A stretch of DNA of 64,000 nt, taken from assembly GCF_016806835.2 (NCBI RefSeq), contig NZ_CP086112.1, positions 266,001-330,000 of the forward strand, written 5' to 3'. The position numbers and the translations under genes are program-made. The notes under the pieces are model-generated. The model was not told the DNA's origin, ran no database searches, and saw only the letters and a list, made by a program, of their open reading frames with translations. This document shows, one piece after another, positions 52,205 to 60,382 of the stretch. The number at the start of each line of letters is the position of its first letter. Within the stretch, counting starts at the first letter, position 1. Origin of the DNA: Skermanella rosea. Lineage in GTDB: Bacteria > Pseudomonadota > Alphaproteobacteria > Azospirillales > Azospirillaceae.

Positions 52205-52757
52205 AGAAGCTGTTCGCAGACGGGACGTGCCAGCCGGTGCTGAGCGGGATGCTACTTTGAGGGGAATGAGGGCTGACGCGTGGGAGGGCGATAGGATATG
52301 TCTGCGGCCATGGTCAACAGTCATCGGACCAGGTGCATATGGGCACCGCCTTCAACCCCGCCAAGACGTCTCCGGCCTCGTGGAATGCGTTCTCCGGTGT
52401 CGAGGACTTCGTCGACGCGGTGCTGGCGGAACTCGCGGCCATGGCGGCAGATGGCACCCGGTCGATCCGTTCCGGGCCCAAGTCGCCGTTGACCGGAGCA
52501 GCGTTGCGCAAGGCCATCATGGCGATCTGGTGCGTCTGCTTCTGCGGTCTGCAGTGGCGAGCCATAGGCCAGCTCTGCGATATCCCGTTCGGTACGCTCT
52601 ACACCCTGTTCGCCCGCTGAACCCGGCCCAGCCTGTGGCGGCGCCTGCTCAACCGCCTGATCCTGGCCTGGCGGCAGGCCTTCGGCGACACGCCCGATTC
52701 CAGCGCGGTCATCATAGACAGCCGCTCCTATCACTTGTCAATCGGCTTCGAATAACC
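52205..52757 (+). pseudogene. IS5-family element, 3'-truncated
   Basis: The left end AGAAGCTGTTCGCAGACG and transposase frame (MGTAFNPAKTSPASWNAFSGVEDFVDAVLAELAAMAADGTRSIRSGPKSPLTG...AIGQLCDIPFGTLYTLFAR) match the copy at 56795. A stop interrupts at 52619, and the frame then runs to SSAVIIDSRS, after which the ISL3 element begins at 52758. About half the element remains. Confidence 0.8.
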
Positions 52758-52907
52758 GGTTCTTCCAAGTTTTGTGTGGATGACTCTGGCGTGTTTGGCT
52801 CCATCGTTTACTCGCTACGCATGTGCGAGCACTCGACAGCGGAGTAAGTCGAACCCGGCGCGTCCGTACATCTCGCGCTTGATGACCTTGAGCCGGTTGA
52901 CCTGACC

Positions 52908-53983
52908 CTAGACCTGGCCGTTGCTCCACGGCTCGATCAAGGCGGCGCACAGCGCGTCCTCATCGCGGCGCAGACCGGTGGCGAACGGCGCCAGGGCGCT
53001 GGCCTCCGCCTCGCGCAGCCAGCCGTCGAGAGCGCCGGCCATCTGGTCCTTCACCATCGTCGTGAAGCGGCGGATCAGATCGACGGCGGTGGCGATGGTC
53101 GGCGAGCGCTCCAGCAGTGCGGTGACGAACCGGCGGTCGTCGTCGCTGAGCTTACCGGCCTCCCCGGTCAGAAGGCGAACCGCCCGGCGTGGTGTCGGCG
53201 GCTCCGGGCTCTTGCTCAGGGCCGGTTTGCCGGGCGTCCCTTTCAGATCGCCAGGAGGGTCCTGCCGCTGGCGCTGTGTCGCCCAATCCCGTACGACAGT
53301 GTACTGCCCGGCAAAGCCCCGGTCCCGGAGTTCCCGCCATAGTGCCGCAGCGTTGTTGCAACCGCTCCGCCAGCGTTCCTCCAGCCAGGCTTTGTACGGA
53401 TCGAGGATGCTGGTGCCGCGATCGGCATGACGCCATGTCGGGGCATGACCGGCCCTCAGCCAGCGGCGCACCGTCCTGCGTTCGATGCCGATCGTCCGGG
53501 CGATCGCTGTCAGCGACAAACCCTGCTCGCGCAGACGGGCGACTTCAGCGAAGCGGGCATCGCGGCGTTCCTGTGCCGCCTGTGACCGCCGCTCGGTTGT
53601 ACGCATCGGCCTCTCTGCTGGTGAAACCGGTTCCGGGACCTCCACAACTGCTGCCGGAGCCGCTGGCTGTGCTGCCGCTCGTGCGGCCGCGCGCAGCTCG
53701 CGGTGATGCTGATCGAGGAGACCGCGCAGGGCGTCGCTGCCGTTGCGCAGCAGATGCCAGCGATCAACAATCTGGATGGCGTCGGGCGCGCCCCGGGCGG
53801 CGCCGTCGGCATAGGCGCCGGCGCGGTCGCGGACAACTGCCGAGACACTGGGATGCTCCTCCAGCCAAGCCGCCAGAGTGTCGGCGCTGCGGTCGGGCAA
53901 CAGGTCGATGACCCGGCGACGCTCGAGATCGCACAGGATCGTGCCGTAGTTATGGCCCTTGTGCCATGCCCAATCATCCACGC
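52908..53983 (-). pseudogene. ISL3 transposase, C-terminal part
   Basis: Resumes at DDWAWHKGHNYGTILCDLERRRVIDLLPDRSADTLAAWL, through VVRDRAGAYADG, RWHLLRNGSDALRGLLDQHHREL, RTIGIERRTVRRWLRAG, and the C-terminal KDQMAGALDGWLREAEASALAPFA...LIEPWSNGQV with the late catalytic region. The first residues before it are across the IS256 insertion (VLGVD). The break falls between VD and DW. Confidence 0.85.
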
Positions 53984-55370
53984 GGTCGTGTCCGAAGGTT
54001 GGTAGGAAATTGTCTGGCGGCGTAATCTCCTGAAGGTGAAGAACCCACACCGGCGGTCTGGCCACCGCCGCAGGAGATCACGCCATGGAGAAGACTACAT
54101 CCAACGACGCCGCGGTTCCATTGCTGGGCGACGACTGGTTCGATCCGTTGGAAGCCGGTGTGCGCCAGCGGATCCGCTCGTTCATCGAGGCGATGCTGGA
54201 GAGCGAGCTGGACGCGGCGCTGAACCGCGGGCGTTATGAGCGCGCCGGGCCACGCCAGGGGCATCGCCACGGCCATCGTGACCGACAGGTCCTCGGCACA
54301 TTCGGCCCGACCACCGTGTCGGTTCCGCGCGCCCGGTTGGCCGGGGCCGACGGCACGACCCGGGAATGGCGCAACCGGACGCTGCCGGCCTACAAGCGAC
54401 TGACCAGGCAGGCCGAGGCGCTGATCGCCGGGACCTACCTGGCGGGCACCAACACCCGCCGGGTCCGCCGCGCCCTGGGAGCGCTGTTCGGCGGGGCGGT
54501 CGGCAAGGACACCGTCAGCCGGGCCTGGCGCAAGGTCCAGGGCGACTGGGAAGCCTGGCAGAAGCGGGATCTGTCGCAGGACGACATCGTGCGCATCATA
54601 CTGGATGGCACCGTGGTCAAGGTCCGGCTGGACAAACGGGCCACCGGCATCTCGGTGCTGGTGGCACTCGGTGTCCGGCGCGACGGCCAGAAGGTGCTTC
54701 TCGGCCTGCGCAATATGGGCGGCGAGAGCGAAGCCGCGTGGCGGGCCTTCCTGGATGATCTGGTCGCCCGCAAGCTCGCCACGCCGGACCTGCTGATCAT
54801 CGACGGCGCCCCGGGCCTGGAGGCGGCCCTGAGCGCCCTCTGGCCGGACGTGCCGCGGCAACGCTGCACAGTCCACAAGCATAGGAATCTCGTGGCCCAC
54901 GCGCCCAAGAAGCTGCACGAAGAGATCAGCACCGACTACACCGACATGATCTACGCCAGGACGGTGAAGGATGTCGAAGCCCGGCGGAAGGCGTTCGTGC
55001 GAAAGTGGCGGCTGAAGTGCCCAGCGGTCGCCGCCAGCCTTGAGGAGGCAGGTGCCAACCTGTTCACCTTCCTGCTCTACCCGCCCGACCAGTGGAAGTC
55101 GATCCGGACGACCAACGCCATCGAGCGGTTGCACGAGGAGTTCAAGCGCCGGATCAAGACGCAGTGCCTGCTGCCGTGTGCCGAGACCGCCTGCATGCTG
55201 TTCTGGGCCCTGCTCGCCAGCGGCCAGATCACCCTACGCCGCGTTGACGGTTGGGACACCCTGCACGTCGCTCCCGCCGACCAGCCGCTTGACCTCGCCG
55301 CATGATCCGACGACCCTGAAGCTCAGGAGAATGCGCCCTCAGCAATTCCTACCAACCTTCGGACACGACC
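53984..55370 (+). mobile_element. IS256-family element, intact
   Basis: Ends GGTCGTGTCCGAAGG at 53984 and its complement ending at 55370; 8-bp target duplication ATCCACGC at 53976-53983 and 55371-55378. It splits an ISL3 transposase gene. One open transposase gene. The intact state and exact duplication indicate a recent insertion. Confidence 0.92.
54085..55305 (+). CDS. IS256-family transposase
   Basis: 406 aa: MEKTTSNDAAVPLLGDDWFDPLEAGVRQRIRSFIEAM, ILDGTVVKVRLDKRATGISVLVALGV (first Asp), LLIIDGAPGLEAALSALWPDVPRQRC (second Asp, then W-type C-terminus of the domain) and RTTNAIERLHEEFKRRIKTQ (Glu). Uninterrupted, unlike the copy at 40762-42007. Typical Mutator-like IS256 enzyme that excises by copy-out-paste-in. 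Confidence 0.93.
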   Translation: MEKTTSNDAAVPLLGDDWFDPLEAGVRQRIRSFIEAMLESELDAALNRGRYERAGPRQGHRHGHRDRQVLGTFGPTTVSVPRARLAGADGTTREWRNRTLPAYKRLTRQAEALIAGTYLAGTNTRRVRRALGALFGGAVGKDTVSRAWRKVQGDWEAWQKRDLSQDDIVRIILDGTVVKVRLDKRATGISVLVALGVRRDGQKVLLGLRNMGGESEAAWRAFLDDLVARKLATPDLLIIDGAPGLEAALSALWPDVPRQRCTVHKHRNLVAHAPKKLHEEISTDYTDMIYARTVKDVEARRKAFVRKWRLKCPAVAASLEEAGANLFTFLLYPPDQWKSIRTTNAIERLHEEFKRRIKTQCLLPCAETACMLFWALLASGQITLRRVDGWDTLHVAPADQPLDLAA

Positions 55371-55846
55371 ATCCACGCCGAGCACTCTGACCGGTGGGAT
55401 CGGGTCGGCATCATTGGAACAGACACGGTGCAGCAGCGTCGTGCGGCTGATCGGCACGCCCAGGGTGGCGGCATGGCGGGCACCGGGATTGCCGCCCAGC
55501 GCCAAGCCGATGGAGCGATGGATCGTACGCAACCGGTCGGTCTGGCGTGCCCGCGGGCAGTGCCAGGCAGGGCCTCGGCGAAGGTTCGCCGCGGACATTC
55601 AGGACTGGCGCAGCGAAAGCGGCGGATCCGGACGAGCAGAAGCGTCGGGCGGCCGAAACAAGCGACGTCGCCAAGGCTGCGCCAGTAAAAGCCGTGAACC
55701 CTCCGCGAGGATGTTCCGCAGGTGGTGCAGGAACCTGACTTTGCTGTTGGCTGCGCCCGCAGCGTGATCCGGCAAAAACCATGGTCGATTTGTTCAAGGA
55801 CCTCAAGAGTGTCAGGAAAGCCGATTGAATGCAGGGAGATACTCAA
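55371..55846 (-). pseudogene. ISL3 transposase, N-terminal part
   Basis: MSISLHSIGFPDTLEVLEQIDHGFCRITL, zinc finger SCTTCGTSSRRVHGFYWRSLGDVACFG and RRFRCASPECPRRTFAEALPG, then (after a frameshift near 55550) IHRSIGLALGGNPGARHAATLGVPISRTTLLHRV and VRVLGVD, where IS256 begins. The frameshift makes the gene inactive independently of the insertion. Confidence 0.8.
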
Positions 55847-56079
55847 GAACGGGCCCGGGATAGTGGAGGATATCTCTCATATGGCAATCCCGCGCCTCAC
55901 AGAAATCAGGCCTCGCCGCGGGCTGAACTCCAAGGGCACCGCGACCTCCGGTTGGTCACACAAAACTTGGAAGAACCCCGGCGTTGGCGCCGATTCAGTC
56001 GCGGTGGACGGGGAAGCCCTTGAACCTAGCGGCGGAATACACTATTGTTTCCTTACATCCTTACTAAGGGATTTTCGCC

Positions 56080-56304
56080 ATGCTCGCCAAGTTGACCTCA
56101 AAGAACCAACTGACCCTGCCCAAGGCGGTGGTCGCCGCCGTCCAGGGGGCAGAATATTTCGACGTTGCGGAAGAGAACGGCCGCATCGTGCTGACCCCGG
56201 TGCGCATCAACCGCGCCGATGCCGTGCGAGCCAAGCTGGAAGAATTGAACCTGTCCGAGACCGACATCGCCGACGCAGTTGCCTGGGCACGCCGGCCCGG
56301 ATGA
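56080..56304 (+). CDS. AbrB/MazE-family antitoxin
   Basis: 74 aa: MLAKLTSKNQLTLPKAVVAAVQGAEYFDVAEENGRIVLTPVRI, a swapped-hairpin AbrB DNA-binding fold, followed by RADAVRAKLEELNLSETDIADAVAWARR, the toxin-binding tail. ATGA overlap with the PIN toxin gene. It would neutralise the toxin and repress the operon. AT-rich sequence with a CCTTACTAAGG dyad lies directly upstream. Confidence 0.88.
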   Translation: MLAKLTSKNQLTLPKAVVAAVQGAEYFDVAEENGRIVLTPVRINRADAVRAKLEELNLSETDIADAVAWARRPG

Positions 56305-56723
56305 GTCCGCCCCGCCTTGTCCTCGACACCAACGTGCTGCTGTCGGCGCTGCTTTTCCGCAGTGCGTCCATGACTTGGCTGCGGAAGGCCTGGCAGGCCG
56401 GGAACATCCTGCCTCTGGCCAGCCGCGACACCGTGTCGGAATTGCTCCGCGTGCTCAGCTATCCCAAATTCGGCCTGACCGCGCCCGATCGTGACGACCT
56501 GCTGGCTGATTACTTGCCGTGGTGCGAAACGGTCACCATTCCGACGCCACCACCCGCCGTGCCCAAGTGCCGCGACGCGTTCGACCAGCCCTTCCTGCTG
56601 CTGGCCCTGACCGGCCACGCCGATGCCCTGGTCACCGGCGACCGCGACCTGCTGGCGCTGGCGGATACCTTTCCGGTTCCCATCCTCACCCCGGCGGACA
56701 TGAAGTCCCGGCTGCCTGGGTGA
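56301..56723 (+). CDS. PIN-domain toxin (VapC-like)
   Basis: 140 aa: RLVLDTNVLLSALLFRSASMTWLRKAWQAGNI (first catalytic Asp), LASRDTVSELLRVLSYPKFGL (Glu), DAFDQPFLLLALTGHADALVTGDRDLLALAD (two Asp). These are the four acidic residues of PIN ribonucleases (putative COG1569 type). Coupled to the antitoxin by ATGA. It could stabilise the plasmid or this mosaic region. Confidence 0.88.
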   Translation: MSPPRLVLDTNVLLSALLFRSASMTWLRKAWQAGNILPLASRDTVSELLRVLSYPKFGLTAPDRDDLLADYLPWCETVTIPTPPPAVPKCRDAFDQPFLLLALTGHADALVTGDRDLLALADTFPVPILTPADMKSRLPG

Positions 56724-56794
56724 CCGCGCCACCATGGCCCTCCGTGCGGGAATGTCCGCTCACAACCGGCGCGACAGAAGCTCACCGCTGTGTC

Positions 56795-57879
56795 AGAGCT
56801 TGTTCGCAGACGGGGCATCCTGGGCCGTGCGGAGCGGGATGCTACTTTGAGATGAGTAAGAGGTGACGCGTGGGCAGCTGGCGGGCTATGTCTAGAACCG
56901 ACGTTAACAGTCGCCGAGCCAGCAGGATATGGGTACCGCCGTCAGAACCGCAACGACCTCTCCAGCCTCCTGGAGCGCTTTTGCTGACGTTGATGCCTTC
57001 GTGGGTGAGGTGCTGACGGAACTCGCGGCCATGGCAGCGGATGGCACGAGGCCGACCCGGTCGGGACCGAAGCCGGCGCTGACCGGTGCGACCCTGCGTA
57101 AGGCGATCATGGCGATCTGGTGCTTGTGCTTCTGCGGCATGCAGTGGCGCGCCATCGGGCAGCTCTGCAACATCCCGTTCAACACGCTGTTCACTCTGTT
57201 TTCCCGCTGGACCCGCCTTGGTCTGTGGCGTCGGCTGCTCGACCGGCTGCGCCGCACTTGGCGGCTGGCCTGCGGCGACACCCCGAAACCGAGCGCTGTC
57301 GTCATCGACAGCCCCCTTTCGCTGTCCGCAAGCGGACAGCTGTCGGGTGAGAGCTCTTGCAAGTCGGCGCCGGGCTGCTTTGAGCGCGGCTTTGATGGCG
57401 GCAAGAAGATCCGCGGCATCAAGGTTCACTTGGGCGTCAACACCCGAAGGGCAGCGAAGCTAATTACGGCATCCCGCTGGCGATCGACGTTCCGTCAGCC
57501 AACGTGCATGGGCCATGGCAACGCCGCCAGGCGGTATACGAAGGGTATCATCCCGGTGCTCCGCGAACTCTCCGGCAAAGGTTTCCGGGGATCGGCGCTG
57601 GGCGACCTCGGCTACCGGGGCAAGCGTCTGGCCAAGGCAGGCCGGAAGCTCGGCATTGCCGTCGAGCCCGTCGCTCGCGGCCATGATGACAAGTTCCTCC
57701 CGGCTGGAATCTGCTGGGTGGTCGAGCGTTCCTTCTCCTGGATTTTCAATCACCGACGGTTGAACACGATCTTCGAGCGGACGAAGGAGCACCTCGTCGC
57801 CTTCATTTCCATCCTGTCCAGGCGCATCAAGCGCCTCGTCGCCGAGGAAGTCTGTGCCTGACCTTTACAAACATCTTCT
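56795..57879 (+). mobile_element. IS5-family element, second copy
   Basis: Left end AGAGCTTGTTCGCAGACG, right end complement of AGAAGATGTTTGTAAAGG (57862-57879). Nearly full length (1.08 kb). It cuts off a minus-strand gene whose start is at 58002. The transposase is damaged, see next entry. Confidence 0.75.
56929..57861 (+). pseudogene. IS5-family transposase with inserted hairpin and frameshift
   Basis: 310 open codons: the N-terminal part (IWCLCFCGMQWRAIGQLC) and C-terminal part (LGDLGYRGKRLAKAGRKLGIAVEPV; ICWVVERSFSWIFNHRRL with Glu) are normal. After AVVIDS about 40 bp are inserted (57311-57353) containing the hairpin CTGTCCGCAAGCGGACAG. Between about 57455 and 57530 the frame is shifted (YGIPLAIDVPSANVHG is readable only in another frame), so the middle catalytic region is scrambled. 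Confidence 0.75.
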
Positions 57880-58002
57880 AAAGGTTCCGCCGAGGTCACC
57901 GAGGTCTGTGACGGTATAGGTTGGGACGGCAAGAGCCGTGCCGGGAGCCAAGCCGAAAGCCAGGGCGATGGTGGTCAGGAGGACCAGGTGATGCGAGCGC
58001 AT
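57880..58002 (-). pseudogene. Exported HAF-repeat-like protein, N-terminal fragment
   Basis: MRSHHLVLLTTIALAFGLAPGTALAVPTYTVTDLGDLGGT: a signal peptide followed directly by the YTVTDLGxLGG motif that starts each repeat in HAF-repeat/PEP-CTERM extracellular proteins. It ends at the IS5 right end (57879). The rest of the gene is missing from the window. Confidence 0.65.
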
Positions 58003-58220
58003 GGTTTGTCTCCGTGCCGCTGTCTGGCCTGAGGTTTGAGCAAGTTCCGGGCTTTCTTCCCAAGCCGAAGATGCTAGCCAGTAGATCCGTCAGGTTTCCA
58101 TAAGCCGGGTATTATCGTATGGATAGGGATTGTCGGCAACGAAATGGACGGTGGTTCCAGAGGCGCTAACGGACGCGACTGTAGTGTACGGGGATGAATG
58201 GTCTGGCACTATCTTCCAGA

Positions 58221-58254
58221 AAAAAGCCCCGCAGCGGATGAACGCGCGGGGCTA
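58221..58254 (-). terminator. Rho-independent terminator, minus strand
   Basis: On the minus strand AGCCCCGC, a 12-14 nt loop and GCGGGGCT are followed by a U6 run (A6 on the plus strand at 58221-58226). Strong stem. The transcript ending here would come from 58.3-58.8 kb, where no gene is evident, so it may serve a small RNA or a deleted gene. Confidence 0.75.
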
Positions 58255-58954
58255 AGTCTAGGGAGGAAACGCACGTGAATGCGTGCACGTGATTATGACT
58301 TGGAATCCTATCAAATTTGTTAAACATAGTTTGAATGTGTGCCTCTTCTTGAGACTCCGACCCGGGTAGAAACCGCCCATTGGGTTGAGCCACGGTGCCT
58401 GTATGGTTCCGTCGAACGCAGGAATGACCATCCCCGCCGTCAGCCCAGGACCAGCAGTCGCGTCGCGGATGCGCTACAGGACACCGCTACGAAAGCGTGA
58501 CGCCCTGTCGAATTTCCGTCAAGACAGCGTTACGCAAGCGTGACACATACGCGACAGAAGCGTCCATGCGGTATCCATCGCCGGAGCGGCCGATCCGTCC
58601 ACAATGTTCGGAAACCTGAAGAGTTCGGAGTCCGGCCGGCCACAGCCACCCTATCCCCGGCACGGGGATGCGGATGCCGGGGGGCGGTCCATCTCCGCCC
58701 CGTGACTGCCGCCGGTTCATCCAGGCCCATACCGAACCTGCCGGCACATTCCTCTCGATGCATCCGGTCCGTCCATCATCGCTGACAAAGGCTTTGCGGC
58801 TGGCGGCACCCGGCCCATAATCCTACCAGGACGCGGCGCTTGCCGGCTACGCGAGGCGGTCCGAGAGCCCACCGGAACCGGCCCGGAACGGATCAGGCCG
58901 GAACGGCGCCGGCCGGCGGCATGCCGAAACCGGAGATCGTGAGACAGAGAGCCC

Positions 58955-58990
58955 GAGGATCATGACGGATCCTGCGCGAGGATCCTGGGG
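58955..58990 (+). other. Possible nic-like motifs upstream of the relaxase
   Basis: GGATCCTGCGCGAGGATCCTGG contains ATCCTG at 58969 and 58982, within 165 bp of the relaxase start, plus GAGGATC repeated 23 bp apart. The MOBP consensus nick sequence is (T)ATCCTG/Y. No strong inverted repeat of relaxase type is seen, so this is only a candidate oriT. Confidence 0.3.
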
Positions 58991-59145
58991 CAGCCTAAGC
59001 AAGAAGGAAAGCCGATCCGGACCAAACAGCAGGAAACCGCGCGATCACGCGGGCAATCGCCTGTGTGGCGGCGGGTCGTCCGGAAAAAATCCGTGCACTG
59101 GTCCGGATGGTTTCCGGATATGACAGGGGAGGTCTCGAGGTGCCG

Positions 59146-60366
59146 ATGAGCCGAAGGTCGCGATACTTCTTCAAGCGTGACGAGGACGGGATCGAGCCTC
59201 GCATGCATATGCGAAAGCCGGTCGATGGAGCGATGGAGGCGAGTGCCAGCCGGCTGAAAACCCCGACGATCATGGGACGCGGGCGGTGGGCCTATGTCCG
59301 GCCGGCGGCAGCTTCCCAGCAGCGCGTGACGGTCAAGACGAAGATCCAGCCGGCGGCGAAGGCGGCGGCCCATGCCCGGTACCTCGAGAAGCAAGCGGCG
59401 GGCCTCGACGGCCAGGACGCGCGCGGCTTCACGGCGACCGGGGATGATGTCGACCCGAAGGGCCTGGCCGAAGAGTGGTCGGAGGATAGGCATCATTTCC
59501 AAACGATCATCTCGCCGGAACAGGGCGACCGGCTCGATATGCAGCGCTACGTCCGCGATGTGATGGTCCGGTACGAGCGGGATCTGGGCTCCAAACTTAC
59601 ATGGTGCGCTGTGATACATTATGACACCGAACGCCCCCATGCTCATGTCCTGATCCGCGGGCGGGATAATCGAGGCGGTGATCTGGTGATCGACCGGGAG
59701 TACATCCGGCACGGCATGAGGACGCGGGCGATGGAGGTCGCGACGACGGAGCTGGGCTTGCGATCGGCGCAGGAAATCGCCGCGTCTTCGGAGAAGCGCC
59801 GGCGCGCTCCGGAGGCCGGTATCGGGCAGGCGGAGGGGCTTGGGAAGGCGGCCGGCTGGCAGCTTCACCTGAACGTCCCGGCTGAGCGGTGGCATCCGAC
59901 GACCCAGGCCGTCCTGGCCGATCTGGCCGACCGTGGCTTGCCGTACCAGATGCACTTCGCGGCGGACAAGGCGAAGCGCCTGACGGTCAGCGTCGGCCCA
60001 TACGACGACGCGGTCAGGGTGGCGCGCGAGCTGGATGCCGCCTTCGGCGAGCGGCTCCGCGACCCGACGGGGAAGATTGCCCGCGACGACGTGCGTCTGT
60101 CCGGGCCCGTGTGGGGCGCCTTCGAGTCGCAGGGAGATCGGGACTTCACCCACTGGACGGTGAAGGGCCTGCCGCTGGAGCGGAACGCGGCGCGGGACCT
60201 GCGCGGGTTGCGGGGAGCGGAGCGGGTCGCCCTGCGCGATCGATTGCGCGCGGCGGCGGACGCGAAGCTGATGGAGCGGTACGGCGAATTCTATGCCGGA
60301 TCGGAACGGCTCCGGGCGCTGGAGAAGCTTCGGGAGCTGCAGCGGGGAATGGGCCACGGATACTGA
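59146..60366 (+). CDS. Conjugative relaxase (VirD2/TraI-like, MOBP type)
   Basis: 406 aa from MSRRSRYFFKRDED (AGG 6-8 nt upstream; ATG 59065 is too early). N-terminal basic leader, then VTVKTKIQPAAKAAAHARYLEKQAAG (motif I region with the Tyr), HHFQTIISPEQGDRLDMQRYVRDVM (motif II), and HYDTERPHAHVLIRGRD with the HxDxxRPHxH metal site (motif III). The second half, with REYIRHGMRTRAMEVATTELG, resembles the DUF3363-type relaxases, but the whole is shorter. Nicks oriT and leads the strand to the TraG coupling protein. Confidence 0.87.
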   Translation: MSRRSRYFFKRDEDGIEPRMHMRKPVDGAMEASASRLKTPTIMGRGRWAYVRPAAASQQRVTVKTKIQPAAKAAAHARYLEKQAAGLDGQDARGFTATGDDVDPKGLAEEWSEDRHHFQTIISPEQGDRLDMQRYVRDVMVRYERDLGSKLTWCAVIHYDTERPHAHVLIRGRDNRGGDLVIDREYIRHGMRTRAMEVATTELGLRSAQEIAASSEKRRRAPEAGIGQAEGLGKAAGWQLHLNVPAERWHPTTQAVLADLADRGLPYQMHFAADKAKRLTVSVGPYDDAVRVARELDAAFGERLRDPTGKIARDDVRLSGPVWGAFESQGDRDFTHWTVKGLPLERNAARDLRGLRGAERVALRDRLRAAADAKLMERYGEFYAGSERLRALEKLRELQRGMGHGY

Positions 60367-60382
60367 AGGGGAGTGATACGAA

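Larger units (their letters stand above)
52758..55977 (-). mobile_element. ISL3-family element, interrupted by IS256
   Basis: Inverted repeats GGTTCTTCCAAGTTTTGTGT (52758-52777) and the complement ending at 55977. Without the 1.4-kb IS256 insertion the element is about 1.8 kb. Flanking sequences show no clear target duplication. It truncates the IS5 copy on its left. Confidence 0.85.
58003..59145. other. Gene-poor kilobase before the transfer operon
   Basis: No gene I can support. Contains a terminator (58221-58254), several short inverted repeats (CACGTGAATGCGTGCACGTG at about 58272-58291) and, just before the relaxase gene, ATCCTG twice. Open frames at 58166-58393 and 58487-58763 on the minus strand have no family features. 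Confidence 0.5.

Noticed and set aside
58166-58393. Possible attenuator leader peptide ending at the 58221 terminator
   Set aside because: No run of regulatory codons and no downstream biosynthetic gene on that strand; the peptide reading through the terminator stem is expected by chance.
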